Assembly: GCA_022614695.1 (NCBI GenBank)
Contig: JAKEIC010000155.1
Span: forward strand, 1-43,317
Direction: 5' to 3'
DNA length: 43,317 nt
DNA from: Planctomycetales bacterium
GTDB taxonomy: Bacteria > Planctomycetota > JAKEIC01
A program made the position numbers and the translations under genes. Below the pieces are notes generated by a model, which was not told the origin of the DNA, ran no database searches, and was given only the letters and a program-made list of their open reading frames with translations. Positions 8,239-16,700 of this stretch are shown here, piece by piece; the first letter of the stretch is position 1, and each line of letters starts with the position of its first letter.

Positions 8239-9818
8239 CCGGCCGGAAGCACGCGGTAGATCCGGTACTCCCCGCCGCCCCCGGCCGACCGCAGGATCTC
8301 CTCGGCCTCCGGCGGGGCGAGCCGGGCGACGAGGCCGGGGTGCGTCCGCCCCGTGTCCTCCGGATCCACGACGAGGATCACCGCCCCCGTCCCCCGCGCA
8401 TAGGCGAGGACGCCGTCCGGGGACGCGCCCACCGGGAGGAAGCGGCCCCGGCCGCCGGCATAGAAGGAGAGGCGCGGGAGATTCCCGAGGACCAGGTCGC
8501 CGGGGGCGAGGCGGGCGCGGAGCGCGAGCCCCGTCTCCCGCTCGGCCGCCCGCCGCTCGCCGACCGGGATGAGGGTCTTCGCGAGGAGGACGGCCGCCGC
8601 GACGACGGCCGCGATCGCGGCGGCACGGCCCTCGAGCCCGGGCCGGACCCACCGGGCGAGGCGCGGGAGGCGCGGGAGCCCCTCGAGCCCCGCCCCGGCC
8701 CAGGGGAGGAGCGCCGCCGCCGCGGGCAGGAGGTGCCGGTCCGAGAGGTAGTCGAGGGAGACCTGGAGCCCGAGCGCGATCGCGGAGAAGGCCCCCGCCG
8801 CCGCGGCGGCGAGGAGCCTCGCGTCGCGCGCCGGTCCCGCCGCCCGCGCCCCCGCGAGGAGGCCGAGCAGCGCCGCGGCCGCCGCGAGGGGATGGAGCGC
8901 CTCCCCCAAGGCGCGGCCGGTCTCGGCGACGTCCCCGGGGAGCTTCGCGGCGAGGGTCCCCGGGCCCCTCCCGGGGTCCCCGCGCGCCGCCGCCTCGCTC
9001 TCGTGGCGGAGCCGCTCCCCGACCGTCACCGCCGCCAGGCGCTTCTTCCGGGAGACGGCGAGATCGCCCCAGACCGACGAGGCGTGGGAGACCTGAGGGA
9101 GGGCGGCGGCCGCGGCTCCGGCCGCGCAGAGCGCCGCCCCCGCCGCGAGCCGGAGGCGGCGGTCGCCCGCCCCCGGCCGCGCCGTCCGCCAGAGGAGGAG
9201 CCCGAGGACGGCGCCCGCGGCGAGGAGCCCCTCCTCCCGGAAGAGGGCCGCCGTCCCCGCCGAGAGCCCCGCCCCGAGCGCCCAGCCGGGAGAGGCCCCG
9301 GGCCGGAGCGCCCGCGCGCCGGCCCAAAGCGCCGCCGCGACCAGGGTGAGGTGCGGCCCCTGCGAGAGGACGAGGCCGCCCGCGCGGGCGGGGGAGGGCG
9401 CGACGGCGGCGAGGAGCCCGGCGGCGAGCGCGGCCGGCCGCGACCACCCCTCCCGCGCAAGGAGGAAGACGAAGGCGGCGGCGGGGGCCGAGAGGAGGGC
9501 CACGGCGAGGGAGCCCCCGGCGGCGAGGTCGAAGCCCAGGGCCGCCGGGAGCGAGGCGACCCAGGAGGTCCCGAGCGGGTAGGGCGCCAGCAGCCCCCCG
9601 ACCCAATCGCCGTCGGCCAGGGCCCGCGCCCCGCGGAGGTAAACCGTCGCGTCCTTCGGGACGGCGCCGGCGGTCCCCGCCACGGTGAGGCGGGCGAGGA
9701 GGGCGAGGAGCGCGAGCCCGGCGGCCGCCGCGGCGTCCGTCTTCCACCATGGGCACCGGGGGCACCAGGGGCTCCGCGCCGGTCGCCCCGCCTCGGGGGG
9801 CGGGCGAGGCTCAGCCAC
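8235..9818 (-). CDS. GT-C family membrane glycosyltransferase
   Basis: A 527-aa polytopic membrane protein with about ten hydrophobic segments. Near the N-terminus, after the first helix, is PKDATVYLRGARALADGDW, which matches the first periplasmic loop of ArnT/PMT-type (GT39/GT83) enzymes, where an acidic residue is catalytic. These enzymes transfer sugars from polyprenyl-phosphate donors on the outer face of the membrane. The C-terminal soluble tail (FLPVGASPDGVLAYARGTGA, ILVVDPED) is also typical. The acceptor is unknown; its place at the end of a glycosyltransferase operon suggests polysaccharide modification. It overlaps the upstream GT4 gene by 8 bases. The SPWCPRCPWWKTD stretch near the start reads as low-complexity DNA of GGGCACC type. 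Confidence 0.72.
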   Translation of the reverse strand: MAEPRPPPEAGRPARSPWCPRCPWWKTDAAAAAGLALLALLARLTVAGTAGAVPKDATVYLRGARALADGDWVGGLLAPYPLGTSWVASLPAALGFDLAAGGSLAVALLSAPAAAFVFLLAREGWSRPAALAAGLLAAVAPSPARAGGLVLSQGPHLTLVAAALWAGARALRPGASPGWALGAGLSAGTAALFREEGLLAAGAVLGLLLWRTARPGAGDRRLRLAAGAALCAAGAAAAALPQVSHASSVWGDLAVSRKKRLAAVTVGERLRHESEAAARGDPGRGPGTLAAKLPGDVAETGRALGEALHPLAAAAALLGLLAGARAAGPARDARLLAAAAAGAFSAIALGLQVSLDYLSDRHLLPAAAALLPWAGAGLEGLPRLPRLARWVRPGLEGRAAAIAAVVAAAVLLAKTLIPVGERRAAERETGLALRARLAPGDLVLGNLPRLSFYAGGRGRFLPVGASPDGVLAYARGTGAVILVVDPEDTGRTHPGLVARLAPPEAEEILRSAGGGGEYRIYRVLPAG

Positions 9819-10962
9819 GGCGGGACGCCGCCAGGGCCTCGCCGTCGGCGCAGAACTGGCGCAGCTTCCGCTCGAACACGGGCTTGTCGAAAGACTCGGC
9901 CCGGGCGCGCAGCGCCCTCGAGTCGAACCGCGCCCGGCCGTCCTCGATCCGCCGGATCGCGTCCTCGAGCGCCTCCTGGGTCTGGGGCGCGAAGTGGAGC
10001 CCGGTCGGGGACGCCGCCCCGGGCTCGGGCTCGCCCCCGGGTTTCCCGTCCGGGACCACCGTGTCGAGGATCCCGCCGCGGCCGTAGGCGACGACCGGAC
10101 GGCCGCAGGCGTGCGCCTCGAGCGGCGTGATCCCGAAGTCCTCCTCCCCGGGGAACAGGAACGCCCGGCACCGCTCGTAGTGCTCGGCGACCTCCGGGTC
10201 GCCCTTGCGGCCGAGGAACTCGACGGTGGGGCCCGCCGCCGCGCGGAGCTTCCGCTCCTCGGGCCCCTCGCCGATCACCCGGAGCGGGAGACCGAGCCGC
10301 GTGCAGGCCGCGACGGCGAGGTCCACGCGCTTGTAGGGCACGAGCGCCGAGACCACGAGGTAGAACTCGCCCGGCCCGGTCCCCACCCGGAACCGCGAGC
10401 AGTCCACGGGGGGGTGCAGGACCTCGGCCTCGATCCCGTAGAAGCGGCGGATCCTCCCCGCGACGTGTCGCGAGATCGCGGCGAACCGGTCCACGCGGGC
10501 GCAGGAGGACACGTCCCAGGCGCGGAGCCGCGGGGCCGCGAGGGCCGCGGCCGCGCGCGTGAGGAGCCCCGCCTTCCCCGGACCGAAGTAGTCCGCGTAC
10601 ATGTCCCAGACGTAGCGCATCGGGGTGAGGCAGTAGCAGAAGTGGGCCGCGTCCGGCGGCGGGACGACGCCCTTCGCGACGCAGTGCGAGACCGAGATCA
10701 CGAGGTCGTGGCCGCGGAGATCGAGCGACTCGATCGCGGACGGGAAGAGCGGGAGGAACCGCCGGTACCAGCGGGCGATCCCCGGAATCTTCTGGAGGTA
10801 CGAGGTCCGGATCTCGTGCCGCTCGATCTCGGGGGAGACCGACCCCGGGACGTGGAGGAGCGTGAAGATCGTGGCGTCGGGGTAGAGGCGCGCCAGCGAC
10901 TCGAGGCAGCGCTCCCCCCCGCGCATCCCCGTGAGCCAGTCGTGGACCAGAGCGACCTTCAT
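9811..10962 (-). CDS. GT4 family glycosyltransferase (WbaZ-like)
   Basis: A 383-aa cytoplasmic GT-B fold enzyme of exopolysaccharide synthesis. The N-terminal domain starts MKVALVHDWLTGMRGGERCL, a common GT4 opening that contacts the acceptor. The donor-binding C-terminal half contains ALVPYKRVDLAV, the GPEERKL/VEFLGRKGD region and the EEDFGITPLEAHACGRPVVA motif with its two conserved glutamates. WbaZ-like mannosyltransferases share these features, so a mannosyl or related transfer is likely but not provable here. A perfect TATAAT lies 17 bases upstream, overlapping the stop of the methyltransferase gene, so this gene may have its own promoter inside the cluster. Confidence 0.9.
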   Translation of the reverse strand: MKVALVHDWLTGMRGGERCLESLARLYPDATIFTLLHVPGSVSPEIERHEIRTSYLQKIPGIARWYRRFLPLFPSAIESLDLRGHDLVISVSHCVAKGVVPPPDAAHFCYCLTPMRYVWDMYADYFGPGKAGLLTRAAAALAAPRLRAWDVSSCARVDRFAAISRHVAGRIRRFYGIEAEVLHPPVDCSRFRVGTGPGEFYLVVSALVPYKRVDLAVAACTRLGLPLRVIGEGPEERKLRAAAGPTVEFLGRKGDPEVAEHYERCRAFLFPGEEDFGITPLEAHACGRPVVAYGRGGILDTVVPDGKPGGEPEPGAASPTGLHFAPQTQEALEDAIRRIEDGRARFDSRALRARAESFDKPVFERKLRQFCADGEALAASRRG

Positions 10963-10979
10963 CGCCGACTCGGGCGGCG

Positions 10980-10985
10980 ATTATA
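10980..10985 (-). promoter_or_regulatory. consensus TATAAT -10 element inside the polysaccharide cluster
   Basis: A perfect TATAAT on the minus strand, 17 bases before the ATG of the GT4 gene, overlapping the TAA stop of the upstream methyltransferase gene. No clear -35 was found. It would allow separate transcription of the two downstream glycosyltransferases. Confidence 0.45.
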
Positions 10986-11898
10986 GCCCGGGGGCCCGGG
11001 AGCCCGGCCCGCTCCCGTTCCCGGCGCCACGCGCAGACGTCGGGACCATCTCCGCCTCGAAGAGGTCCCCCGCGCCCGCGAGGTCGGCGGCCCAGCAGAG
11101 CGGGCGGACGAGGGCCTTGCGGAACCGCGACCGGCGCAGGTCGCGCGGGCTCCCGAGCCGCGCGGCGCGGATCTCCGCGCTCGCGAGCCAGCCGCGGGGG
11201 CGCGAGCGGGTGCGGAGGCGGACGACGCGCAGCCCGGCCCGTCCCGCGAGGAGGAACAGCGCGTCCCGGGAGAAGTGCCAGAGGTGGCGCGGCGGGTCGA
11301 GGTGGACCCAGTCGGCGCCGTAGCGCCGGGCGGTCCAGGAGTCCGGGTTCTGGCTCCAGACGACGACGCGGCCGCTGGGCCCCGCGAGGGCCTCGCCCGC
11401 CCGCCGGAGCGCCGCCACGGGGTCGCGGACGTGCTCGAGGACCGAGGGGAACCAGACGAGCCCGAACGGCCCGGGAGGGGCGGGCCCTTCCTCGGCGCTC
11501 CCCCGGGTCACCGGGAGGCCGGCCGACCTCGCCGCCGCGACCGCGCGCTCGTCGGGCTCGATCCCGACCGCGTCCCACCCGGCGGCGCGGAGCCTCGCGA
11601 CCTCGGAGCCCCCGCCCGCGCCGACCACGAGCGCCTTCCCGCCCGTGCCCGCCGTGCCCGAGGGACGCCGCCGCGCCGGGCCCGACCCCGTCGCCTCCGG
11701 TGCCCCGTGGGGTCCGTAGTCGCCCCCGTAGGCCGCCCGGATCACCTCCCCCGCCGGCCTCGGCCAGAGAGCCCCGAGACCGCAGGTCTCGCACCGGACG
11801 ATGGCGAACGTCCCGGGGACCGTCCCGCGGGGGTCGGGCGCCGAGACCCACGGCCGCGCCTCGCGCCCCCCGCAGGCGGGGCAGGAGAATCCGCTCAA
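10981..11898 (-). CDS. class I SAM-dependent methyltransferase with zinc-finger N-terminus
   Basis: A 305-aa methyltransferase of the type found in sugar-polymer clusters. The N-terminus binds zinc through CPAC (C6, C9) and CETC (C36, C39). The SAM pocket is ALVVGAGGGSEVARL followed by the acidic IEPDERAV strand, and a post-motif VLEHVRDPVAALRR helix is clear. The family (Methyltransf_23-like, sometimes sugar C- or O-methyltransferases) fits its place between two glycosyltransferases. The start is a TTG with no visible ribosome site; no ATG or GTG is available in frame that would keep the first zinc pair. A palindromic repeat lies only 27 bases upstream, so the original 5' end may have been disturbed. 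Confidence 0.82.
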   Translation of the reverse strand: MSGFSCPACGGREARPWVSAPDPRGTVPGTFAIVRCETCGLGALWPRPAGEVIRAAYGGDYGPHGAPEATGSGPARRRPSGTAGTGGKALVVGAGGGSEVARLRAAGWDAVGIEPDERAVAAARSAGLPVTRGSAEEGPAPPGPFGLVWFPSVLEHVRDPVAALRRAGEALAGPSGRVVVWSQNPDSWTARRYGADWVHLDPPRHLWHFSRDALFLLAGRAGLRVVRLRTRSRPRGWLASAEIRAARLGSPRDLRRSRFRKALVRPLCWAADLAGAGDLFEAEMVPTSARGAGNGSGPGSRAPGL

Positions 11899-11924
11899 TC
11901 GCCGCGTCCCCGCGTCGCCGCCGT

Positions 11925-11945
11925 GCCCTGAGCCTGCCGAAGGGC
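11925..11945. repeat. REP-like palindromic repeat
   Basis: A 21-base imperfect palindrome, GCCCTGAGCCTGCCGAAGGG plus C, sits in the 64-base gap between the GT4 and methyltransferase genes. Its form (GCCCT-GAG-CCTG-CCGAAGGGC) matches the short CCCTGAGCCTGTCGAAGGG-like repeat scattered through many bacterial genomes. It is bracketed by two copies of CGTCGCCGC (11913-11921 and 11945-11953), which look like a target duplication, although GC-rich DNA makes chance repeats likely. Only one copy was noticed in this window. Confidence 0.6.
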
Positions 11946-11962
11946 GTCGCCGCGTCGAGTCG

Positions 11963-13111
11963 TCATGGAGCTGTCCCCGCCGCCTCCTCGTACACGGCGA
12001 GAGTCTCGCGCGCCGCGCGCTCCCACGAGAACGCCCCGAGCCGGGCGCGCCCGCGTCCGGCGAGGCTCTCGCGGAGCCCCGCCTCCGTGAGCACCCGGCG
12101 GAGCGCGTCCCGCCACGCCCCCGCGTCGCCCGGCGGGACGAGGAGCGCCCCGTCCCCGGCCACCTCGCGGAGGACCGGGATGTCCGAGGCGACCACGGGG
12201 CACCCGTGGGCGAAGGCCTCGAGCGGGGTGAAGCCGAACCCCTCGGCCCGCGAGGGGAGCGCGAGCGCCCCGGCGCGCTCGTAGAGCGTCCGGAGAGTCG
12301 GGTCTCCCACCTCGCCGAGGAAGGTCACCCCCTCCCGGAGCGAGAGCCGCGCGACCGCCTCGTCCACGGCGCGGCCGTGGCGCCCGCGGGGCCCGACGAC
12401 GACCAGGTGCGCCGGCGTCCCCGCGGCGCGGAGCCCGGCGACGCCCTCGAGCAGCGCGGGGAGGTTCTTGTGCGGCGCGAACGTCCCGACGTAGAGGAGG
12501 TAGCGGTCGGGGATTCCCCCGAGCGCCGGGAGCGCGCCGGCCCCGTCGGCCCCCTGTGCCCCAGACGTCCCCCCGTGTTCCCCAGGGGCGTCGAGCGGCG
12601 GCCCGTGGTGCACCACCCGGACCCGCGCGGGATCGGCCCCGAGGTCCCGGACGGCCTCGTCCCGCGTGGCCGCCGACACCGCCACGAGCCTCGAGGCGAC
12701 CCGGGCGACGCGCCGGAGCCCCCACCGCGCGTATCGGTGTCCGAGCGCCGACGGGCACGACTCGCGCCAGTGGAAGTAGATCAGGTCGTGGATCGTCGCG
12801 ACGAGGGGGACGGGCGGCCGGGCCGGCGCGTTCCAGTTCGGGACGTGAAGGACGTCGGGGGCGAGCCGCCGGACCGCGCGCGGGAGGGTCCAGTGCTCGC
12901 GCCACGAGAAGACCGGGACCCGCGCCGGCAGGATCGCGAGCGACACCCGCGGCGAGGCGGGGAGCCAGGCCCCCGAGTCCCCGGGGTTGAGCAGGACCGT
13001 CAGGTCGCACGCGTCGAGAGCGGCGAGGTGCCGGACGAGCAGCCGCACGTAGCGCCCGATCCCCGTCCGGTCCGCCATCCGCGCGTCGAGCGCCACTCGC
13101 ATCGCGTTCAT
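11963..13111 (-). CDS. GT4 family glycosyltransferase (mannosyltransferase-like)
   Basis: A 382-aa GT-B glycosyltransferase, the first gene of the minus-strand polysaccharide cluster. The N-terminal domain has MRVALDARMADRTGIGRYVR, the usual GT4 opening with its glycine-rich loop, and DVLHVPNWNAP and ATIHDLIYFHW. The C-terminal half has YVGTFAPHKNLPALLEG and RAEGFGFTPLEAFAHGCPVV with the catalytic glutamate pair. Two in-frame ATGs at 13111 and 13102 are possible; neither has a strong ribosome site. A GC-rich low-complexity patch (coding about residues 175-192, EHGGTSGAQGADGAG) interrupts the hinge and looks like an expanded repeat. Substrate unknown. Confidence 0.88.
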   Translation of the reverse strand: MNAMRVALDARMADRTGIGRYVRLLVRHLAALDACDLTVLLNPGDSGAWLPASPRVSLAILPARVPVFSWREHWTLPRAVRRLAPDVLHVPNWNAPARPPVPLVATIHDLIYFHWRESCPSALGHRYARWGLRRVARVASRLVAVSAATRDEAVRDLGADPARVRVVHHGPPLDAPGEHGGTSGAQGADGAGALPALGGIPDRYLLYVGTFAPHKNLPALLEGVAGLRAAGTPAHLVVVGPRGRHGRAVDEAVARLSLREGVTFLGEVGDPTLRTLYERAGALALPSRAEGFGFTPLEAFAHGCPVVASDIPVLREVAGDGALLVPPGDAGAWRDALRRVLTEAGLRESLAGRGRARLGAFSWERAARETLAVYEEAAGTAP

Positions 13112-13117
13112 TCTACG

Positions 13118-13146
13118 TCCCGCTCCCGCTCCCGCTCCCGCTCCCG
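13118..13146. repeat. (CTCCCG) hexamer tandem repeat between divergent genes
   Basis: Four perfect CTCCCG copies (13123-13146), preceded by a partial one, fill the 72-base gap between the GT4 gene and the TldD/E fusion. It lies directly upstream of a TACAAT -10 candidate (13147-13152), so copy-number change would alter promoter spacing on one or both sides. Confidence 0.8.
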
Positions 13147-13152
13147 TACAAT
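13147..13152 (+). promoter_or_regulatory. possible -10 element of the TldD/E fusion gene
   Basis: TACAAT, 31 bases before the ATG at 13184. It abuts the hexamer repeat. No -35 can be read because the expected position falls in the repeat. Confidence 0.4.
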
Positions 13153-13183
13153 GCGACGCCCCAAGGCTCCCCAGGAGGTCCCC

Positions 13184-16100
13184 ATGCGCCTGCGTTTCTC
13201 TCTCGGTCTGCTCCCCCTCGCCGCGCTCCTCGCCTCGCCGGCGCCCGCCCAACAGAAGCCCCCCGCGCCCGCCGACGCCCTCCTCGCGGGGCTCGAGCAG
13301 GAGCTCGGGCGCTCGTGGGAGAAGCTCCGGGGCAAGGGCGACCATCCGATGCACTTCCTCGCCTACCGGGCCGAGGACTCCCGCTCGGTCTCGGTCTCCG
13401 CGACGCTCGGCGCGCTCTCCGGCGAGAACGCGCGCCGCGGGCGCCACGTGGACGTGGAGACCCGCGTCGGGACGCCCGGGCTCGACAACACGCACCAGCT
13501 CCGCGAGTCGTGGGACTTCTCGTGGACCCCGTCCTCGACCCTCCCCACCGACGACGACGTGGACGCGATCCGGCAGGCGCTCTGGCTCGCGACCGACGCG
13601 GCGGCGAAGGCCGCCCAGGAGCGGTTCACGAAGGTCCTCGCCAACAAGGCCGTCAAGGTCGAGGAGGAGGATCCCTCTCCCGACTTCTCGGCCGGCGAGC
13701 CCGCGACCCACCTCGAGCCGATCGGGTCTCTCGAGGCCGACAAGGCCGCGCTCGCGGCGCGCTGCCGGAAGCTCTCGAACCTCTTCCGGCCGCACGGCCA
13801 CCTGATGGGCTCTTCCGCGGACGCGATGGCGGGGCTCGAGATCCGCTACTTCGTCTCGAGCGAGGGCCACCGGATCCGCCAGGTCCGCCCTCACGCCCGG
13901 ATCTCGATCCAGGCCTCGGCCAAGGCCTCGGACGGCATGGACCTCTCCCTCTACGAGGGCTTCGACGCGCCCGACGTGGCGCGGCTCCCCGGCGACGAGG
14001 TCGTCGCGGCCGCCATCCAGAAGATGGCGACCCGGCTCCGGGAACTTCGCGAGGCGCCGCTCGTCGAGCCCTACTCGGGCCCCGCGATCATCATGAACAA
14101 GGCGGCCGGGGTGTTCTTCCACGAGATCTTCGGCCACCGGATCGAGGGCCACCGGCAGAAGGACGTCGAGGAGGGCCAGACGTTCACGAAGAAGGTCGGG
14201 CAGCGGATCATGCCAGACTTCATGGAAGTGATCTCCGACCCCTCGAAGGAGAAGCTCGGGAACGTCTTCCTGAACGGCTTCTACCGCTACGACGACGAGG
14301 GAGTGAAGGCGGGGCCCGTGCCGCTCATCGAGGGCGGGATCCTCAAGAACTTCCTCATGTCGCGCTCGCCGGTGCGGAACTTCCCGAGGAGCAACGGCCA
14401 CGGCCGCTGCTCGATCGGGAACGCGGTGGTCGCGCGCCAGGCGAACCTGCTCGTCGTCTCCCGCAAGTCGGTCCCTTACGCCGACCTCCGCAAGATGCTC
14501 CTGGACGAGATGAAGAAGGCCGGGAAGCCCCACGGGCTCGTCTTCCACGACATCTCGGGGGGCTTCACCACCACGAGCCGGTACGGGCCGCAGGCGTTCA
14601 AGGTGATCCCCCTCTACGTCGTGAAGGTCTTCGCCGACGGGAAGCCCGACCAGGTCGTGCGCGGGGTGGACATCGTCGGGACCCCGATCGCGAGCCTCGA
14701 GAAGATCGTCGCCACGGCCGACGACACGGACATCTTCAACGGGGTGTGCGGGGCCGAGTCGGGCTGGGTGCCGGTCGCGGCGGCCTCGCCAAGCCTGCTC
14801 GTCTCTGAGATCGAGGTCGAGAAGAAGACCTCCGAGCAGGACCGCCCCCCCATCCTGCCGGCTCCCGCCGCCTCCGGCGCGCGGAAGGACGTCCTCTGGG
14901 CCGCCCTCGACGCCGAGATGGGGCGCGCGACGAAGGAACTCAAGATGCAGAACTCGGGCCCCCCCTACTTCGTCTCCTACGAGGCCGAGGAGTCCGAGGG
15001 CTTCGACGCGTCGGCCTCCTTCGGGGCCGTGACCGGCACGGGAGGGGGCAAGCGCCGCGGCTTCAAGGCCGACGTGCGGATGGGCGACTACGTCCTCGAC
15101 AACACGAACTTCGGGGGCGGGTTCGGGGGCTGGGGAGGCGGGGGCTCGCTTCCGATCGAGGACGACGAGGAGGCCATCCGCCGCGAGGTCTGGCTCGCGA
15201 CCGACCGGGCCTACAAGGGCGCGATCGAGGAGCTGGCCCGCAAGAAGGCGGACCTCCAGAACATGAACGTCCCCGACCGGCCCGACGACCTGCAGAAGGT
15301 CCCGCCGAACGTCGCGATCGGCGAGAAGGCGGAGCTCAAGGTGGACAAGAAGCCCTGGACCGAGCGGGTGAAGGCGCTCTCGGCGGTCTTCCGGGACTTC
15401 CCGGCGATCCAGTCGAGCTCGGCGAGCTTCTCCGCCTCGGCCGAGACCCGCTACTTCCTCACGAACGAGGGGATGCGGACCCGGCGCCCGTCGTGGGCGG
15501 CCTCCCTCACGGTGTCGGCCCGGACTCAGGCGACCGACGGGATGGGCCTCTCCGACTGGGTCGAGTTCCGGGGCCGGAGGCCCGAGGACCTGCCGGACGC
15601 CGCGGCCATGGAGCGCGAGGTGCGCGCGATGGCCGAGAGGCTCTCGAAGACGGTCTCGGCGCCGCGCTGCGACGAGTACGTGGGGCCGATGCTCGTGCGG
15701 GGCGAGGCGGTGGCGGACTTCTTCCTCGACCTCCTCGTGGAGAACCTCGCCAACCCGCGGGAGCCCCTCACCGGCGGCGGGGGCCGCGTCTTCTGGGGCC
15801 GCGGCGGGGGCCAGCCCTTCAAGGACCGGCTGAACCGGCGCGTCGTCTCGCCCCTGTTCTCGATCGCGGACGACCCGACGCTCGAGCGGTTCGACGGGAC
15901 GCCGCTGCTCGGTCACTTCCTCGTGGACGACGACGGGGTCCCGGCGCAAAAGGTCTCGCTCGTCGAGAACGGGATCCTGCGGCGCTGGTTCATGAGCCGG
16001 GTGCCGACGAAGCTCATCAAGGAAACCAATGGCCACTCGCGCGGCGGGATCGGGAACCCCGGGAACGTGGTCGTCACGACCCAGGGCGCGCGGCCCGAGG

Positions 16101-16471
16101 CCGACCTCGAGAAGGAGCTGCTGCGGCTCGCTCAGGAGCAGGAGATCTCGCACGTCCTCGTCGTGGACGAGATCCAGGGCTCCTTCCTCTCGGGCGGCCT
16201 CCTCGCCTGGCGCGTCGCGGTCGCCGACGGAACGCGCGAGCCGGTGCGCGGGGGCCAGCTCCAGAACGTGACGCTGCGGGCGCTGCGCGACGTCCTGATG
16301 GCCGCAGAGGGGAACCGGGTGAGCCACCGTCGCGTGAACGGCCACCCGGTCTCGATCGTCCACCCGCCCGCGATCCTCGTGGAGGAGCTCGAGGCGAAGA
16401 AGCCCGAGGAGCAGGAGGCGAAGCTCCCCTTCCTCGCGAGCCCGTACTTCGAGGGGAAGGCCGGGAAGTAG
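13184..16471 (+). CDS. exported TldD-TldE (PmbA) fusion metalloprotease
   Basis: One 1095-aa chain holding two TldD/PmbA-type units in tandem behind a signal peptide (MRLRFSLGLLPLAALLASPAPA). The first unit has the zinc-protease motif HEIFGH (H313, E314, H318) and a later cysteine, C522 in NGVCGAESGWVPV, at the place of the third zinc ligand in E. coli TldD. The second unit (about 560-1095) repeats the fold (DAEMGRATKELKM, EDDEEAIRREVWLATDRAYK, SSASFSASAETRYFL) but has VADFFLDLLVENLANP where HExxxH should be, so it is the non-catalytic TldE-like partner. In E. coli TldD and TldE are separate cytoplasmic proteins forming a heterodimer that trims unfolded peptides. Here the pair is fused and predicted to be exported. 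AGGAGG lies 5 bases before the ATG. Substrate unknown. Confidence 0.9.
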   Translation: MRLRFSLGLLPLAALLASPAPAQQKPPAPADALLAGLEQELGRSWEKLRGKGDHPMHFLAYRAEDSRSVSVSATLGALSGENARRGRHVDVETRVGTPGLDNTHQLRESWDFSWTPSSTLPTDDDVDAIRQALWLATDAAAKAAQERFTKVLANKAVKVEEEDPSPDFSAGEPATHLEPIGSLEADKAALAARCRKLSNLFRPHGHLMGSSADAMAGLEIRYFVSSEGHRIRQVRPHARISIQASAKASDGMDLSLYEGFDAPDVARLPGDEVVAAAIQKMATRLRELREAPLVEPYSGPAIIMNKAAGVFFHEIFGHRIEGHRQKDVEEGQTFTKKVGQRIMPDFMEVISDPSKEKLGNVFLNGFYRYDDEGVKAGPVPLIEGGILKNFLMSRSPVRNFPRSNGHGRCSIGNAVVARQANLLVVSRKSVPYADLRKMLLDEMKKAGKPHGLVFHDISGGFTTTSRYGPQAFKVIPLYVVKVFADGKPDQVVRGVDIVGTPIASLEKIVATADDTDIFNGVCGAESGWVPVAAASPSLLVSEIEVEKKTSEQDRPPILPAPAASGARKDVLWAALDAEMGRATKELKMQNSGPPYFVSYEAEESEGFDASASFGAVTGTGGGKRRGFKADVRMGDYVLDNTNFGGGFGGWGGGGSLPIEDDEEAIRREVWLATDRAYKGAIEELARKKADLQNMNVPDRPDDLQKVPPNVAIGEKAELKVDKKPWTERVKALSAVFRDFPAIQSSSASFSASAETRYFLTNEGMRTRRPSWAASLTVSARTQATDGMGLSDWVEFRGRRPEDLPDAAAMEREVRAMAERLSKTVSAPRCDEYVGPMLVRGEAVADFFLDLLVENLANPREPLTGGGGRVFWGRGGGQPFKDRLNRRVVSPLFSIADDPTLERFDGTPLLGHFLVDDDGVPAQKVSLVENGILRRWFMSRVPTKLIKETNGHSRGGIGNPGNVVVTTQGARPEADLEKELLRLAQEQEISHVLVVDEIQGSFLSGGLLAWRVAVADGTREPVRGGQLQNVTLRALRDVLMAAEGNRVSHRRVNGHPVSIVHPPAILVEELEAKKPEEQEAKLPFLASPYFEGKAGK

Positions 16472-16700
16472 GCGACGGCGGGGCGGGCGGATCGCGCCAC
16501 CGTGGACGTCGCAGGGGCGGACCGGACCGGCCCGGCATCGGCGCCTCCCTCGGGGACCCGGGATTCGCTCCCGGTCGCGGGGGCGCAGGCCACGACGGAC
16601 GCCCCCGCCAGGTCGCTCACCCCGGATCCCCTTCGGGAGGCGCCTCCGTGAGCCTCATGCCGGTCCCGGGATCAGTGGCCGTCGCGCGGGGCCGGGGCTC
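16472..16700. other. convergent intergenic region, no gene supported
   Basis: 229 bases between the ends of the TldD/E fusion and the Tat-exported flavoprotein gene. A 10-base inverted repeat, GGCGCCTCCC (16540-16549) and GGGAGGCGCC (16635-16644), is separated by 85 bases. No T-tract terminator, ribosome site or credible reading frame was seen. Confidence 0.5.

Noticed and set aside
13112-16363. Upstream extension of the GT4 frame opposite the TldD/E fusion
   Set aside because: Antisense to a gene with clear motifs; the GT4 fold begins at MNAMRVALDAR.
16502-16651. 49-codon GTG open frame in the gap after the TldD/E fusion
   Set aside because: No ribosome site, no motif and a Pro/Ala composition expected of random GC-rich DNA.
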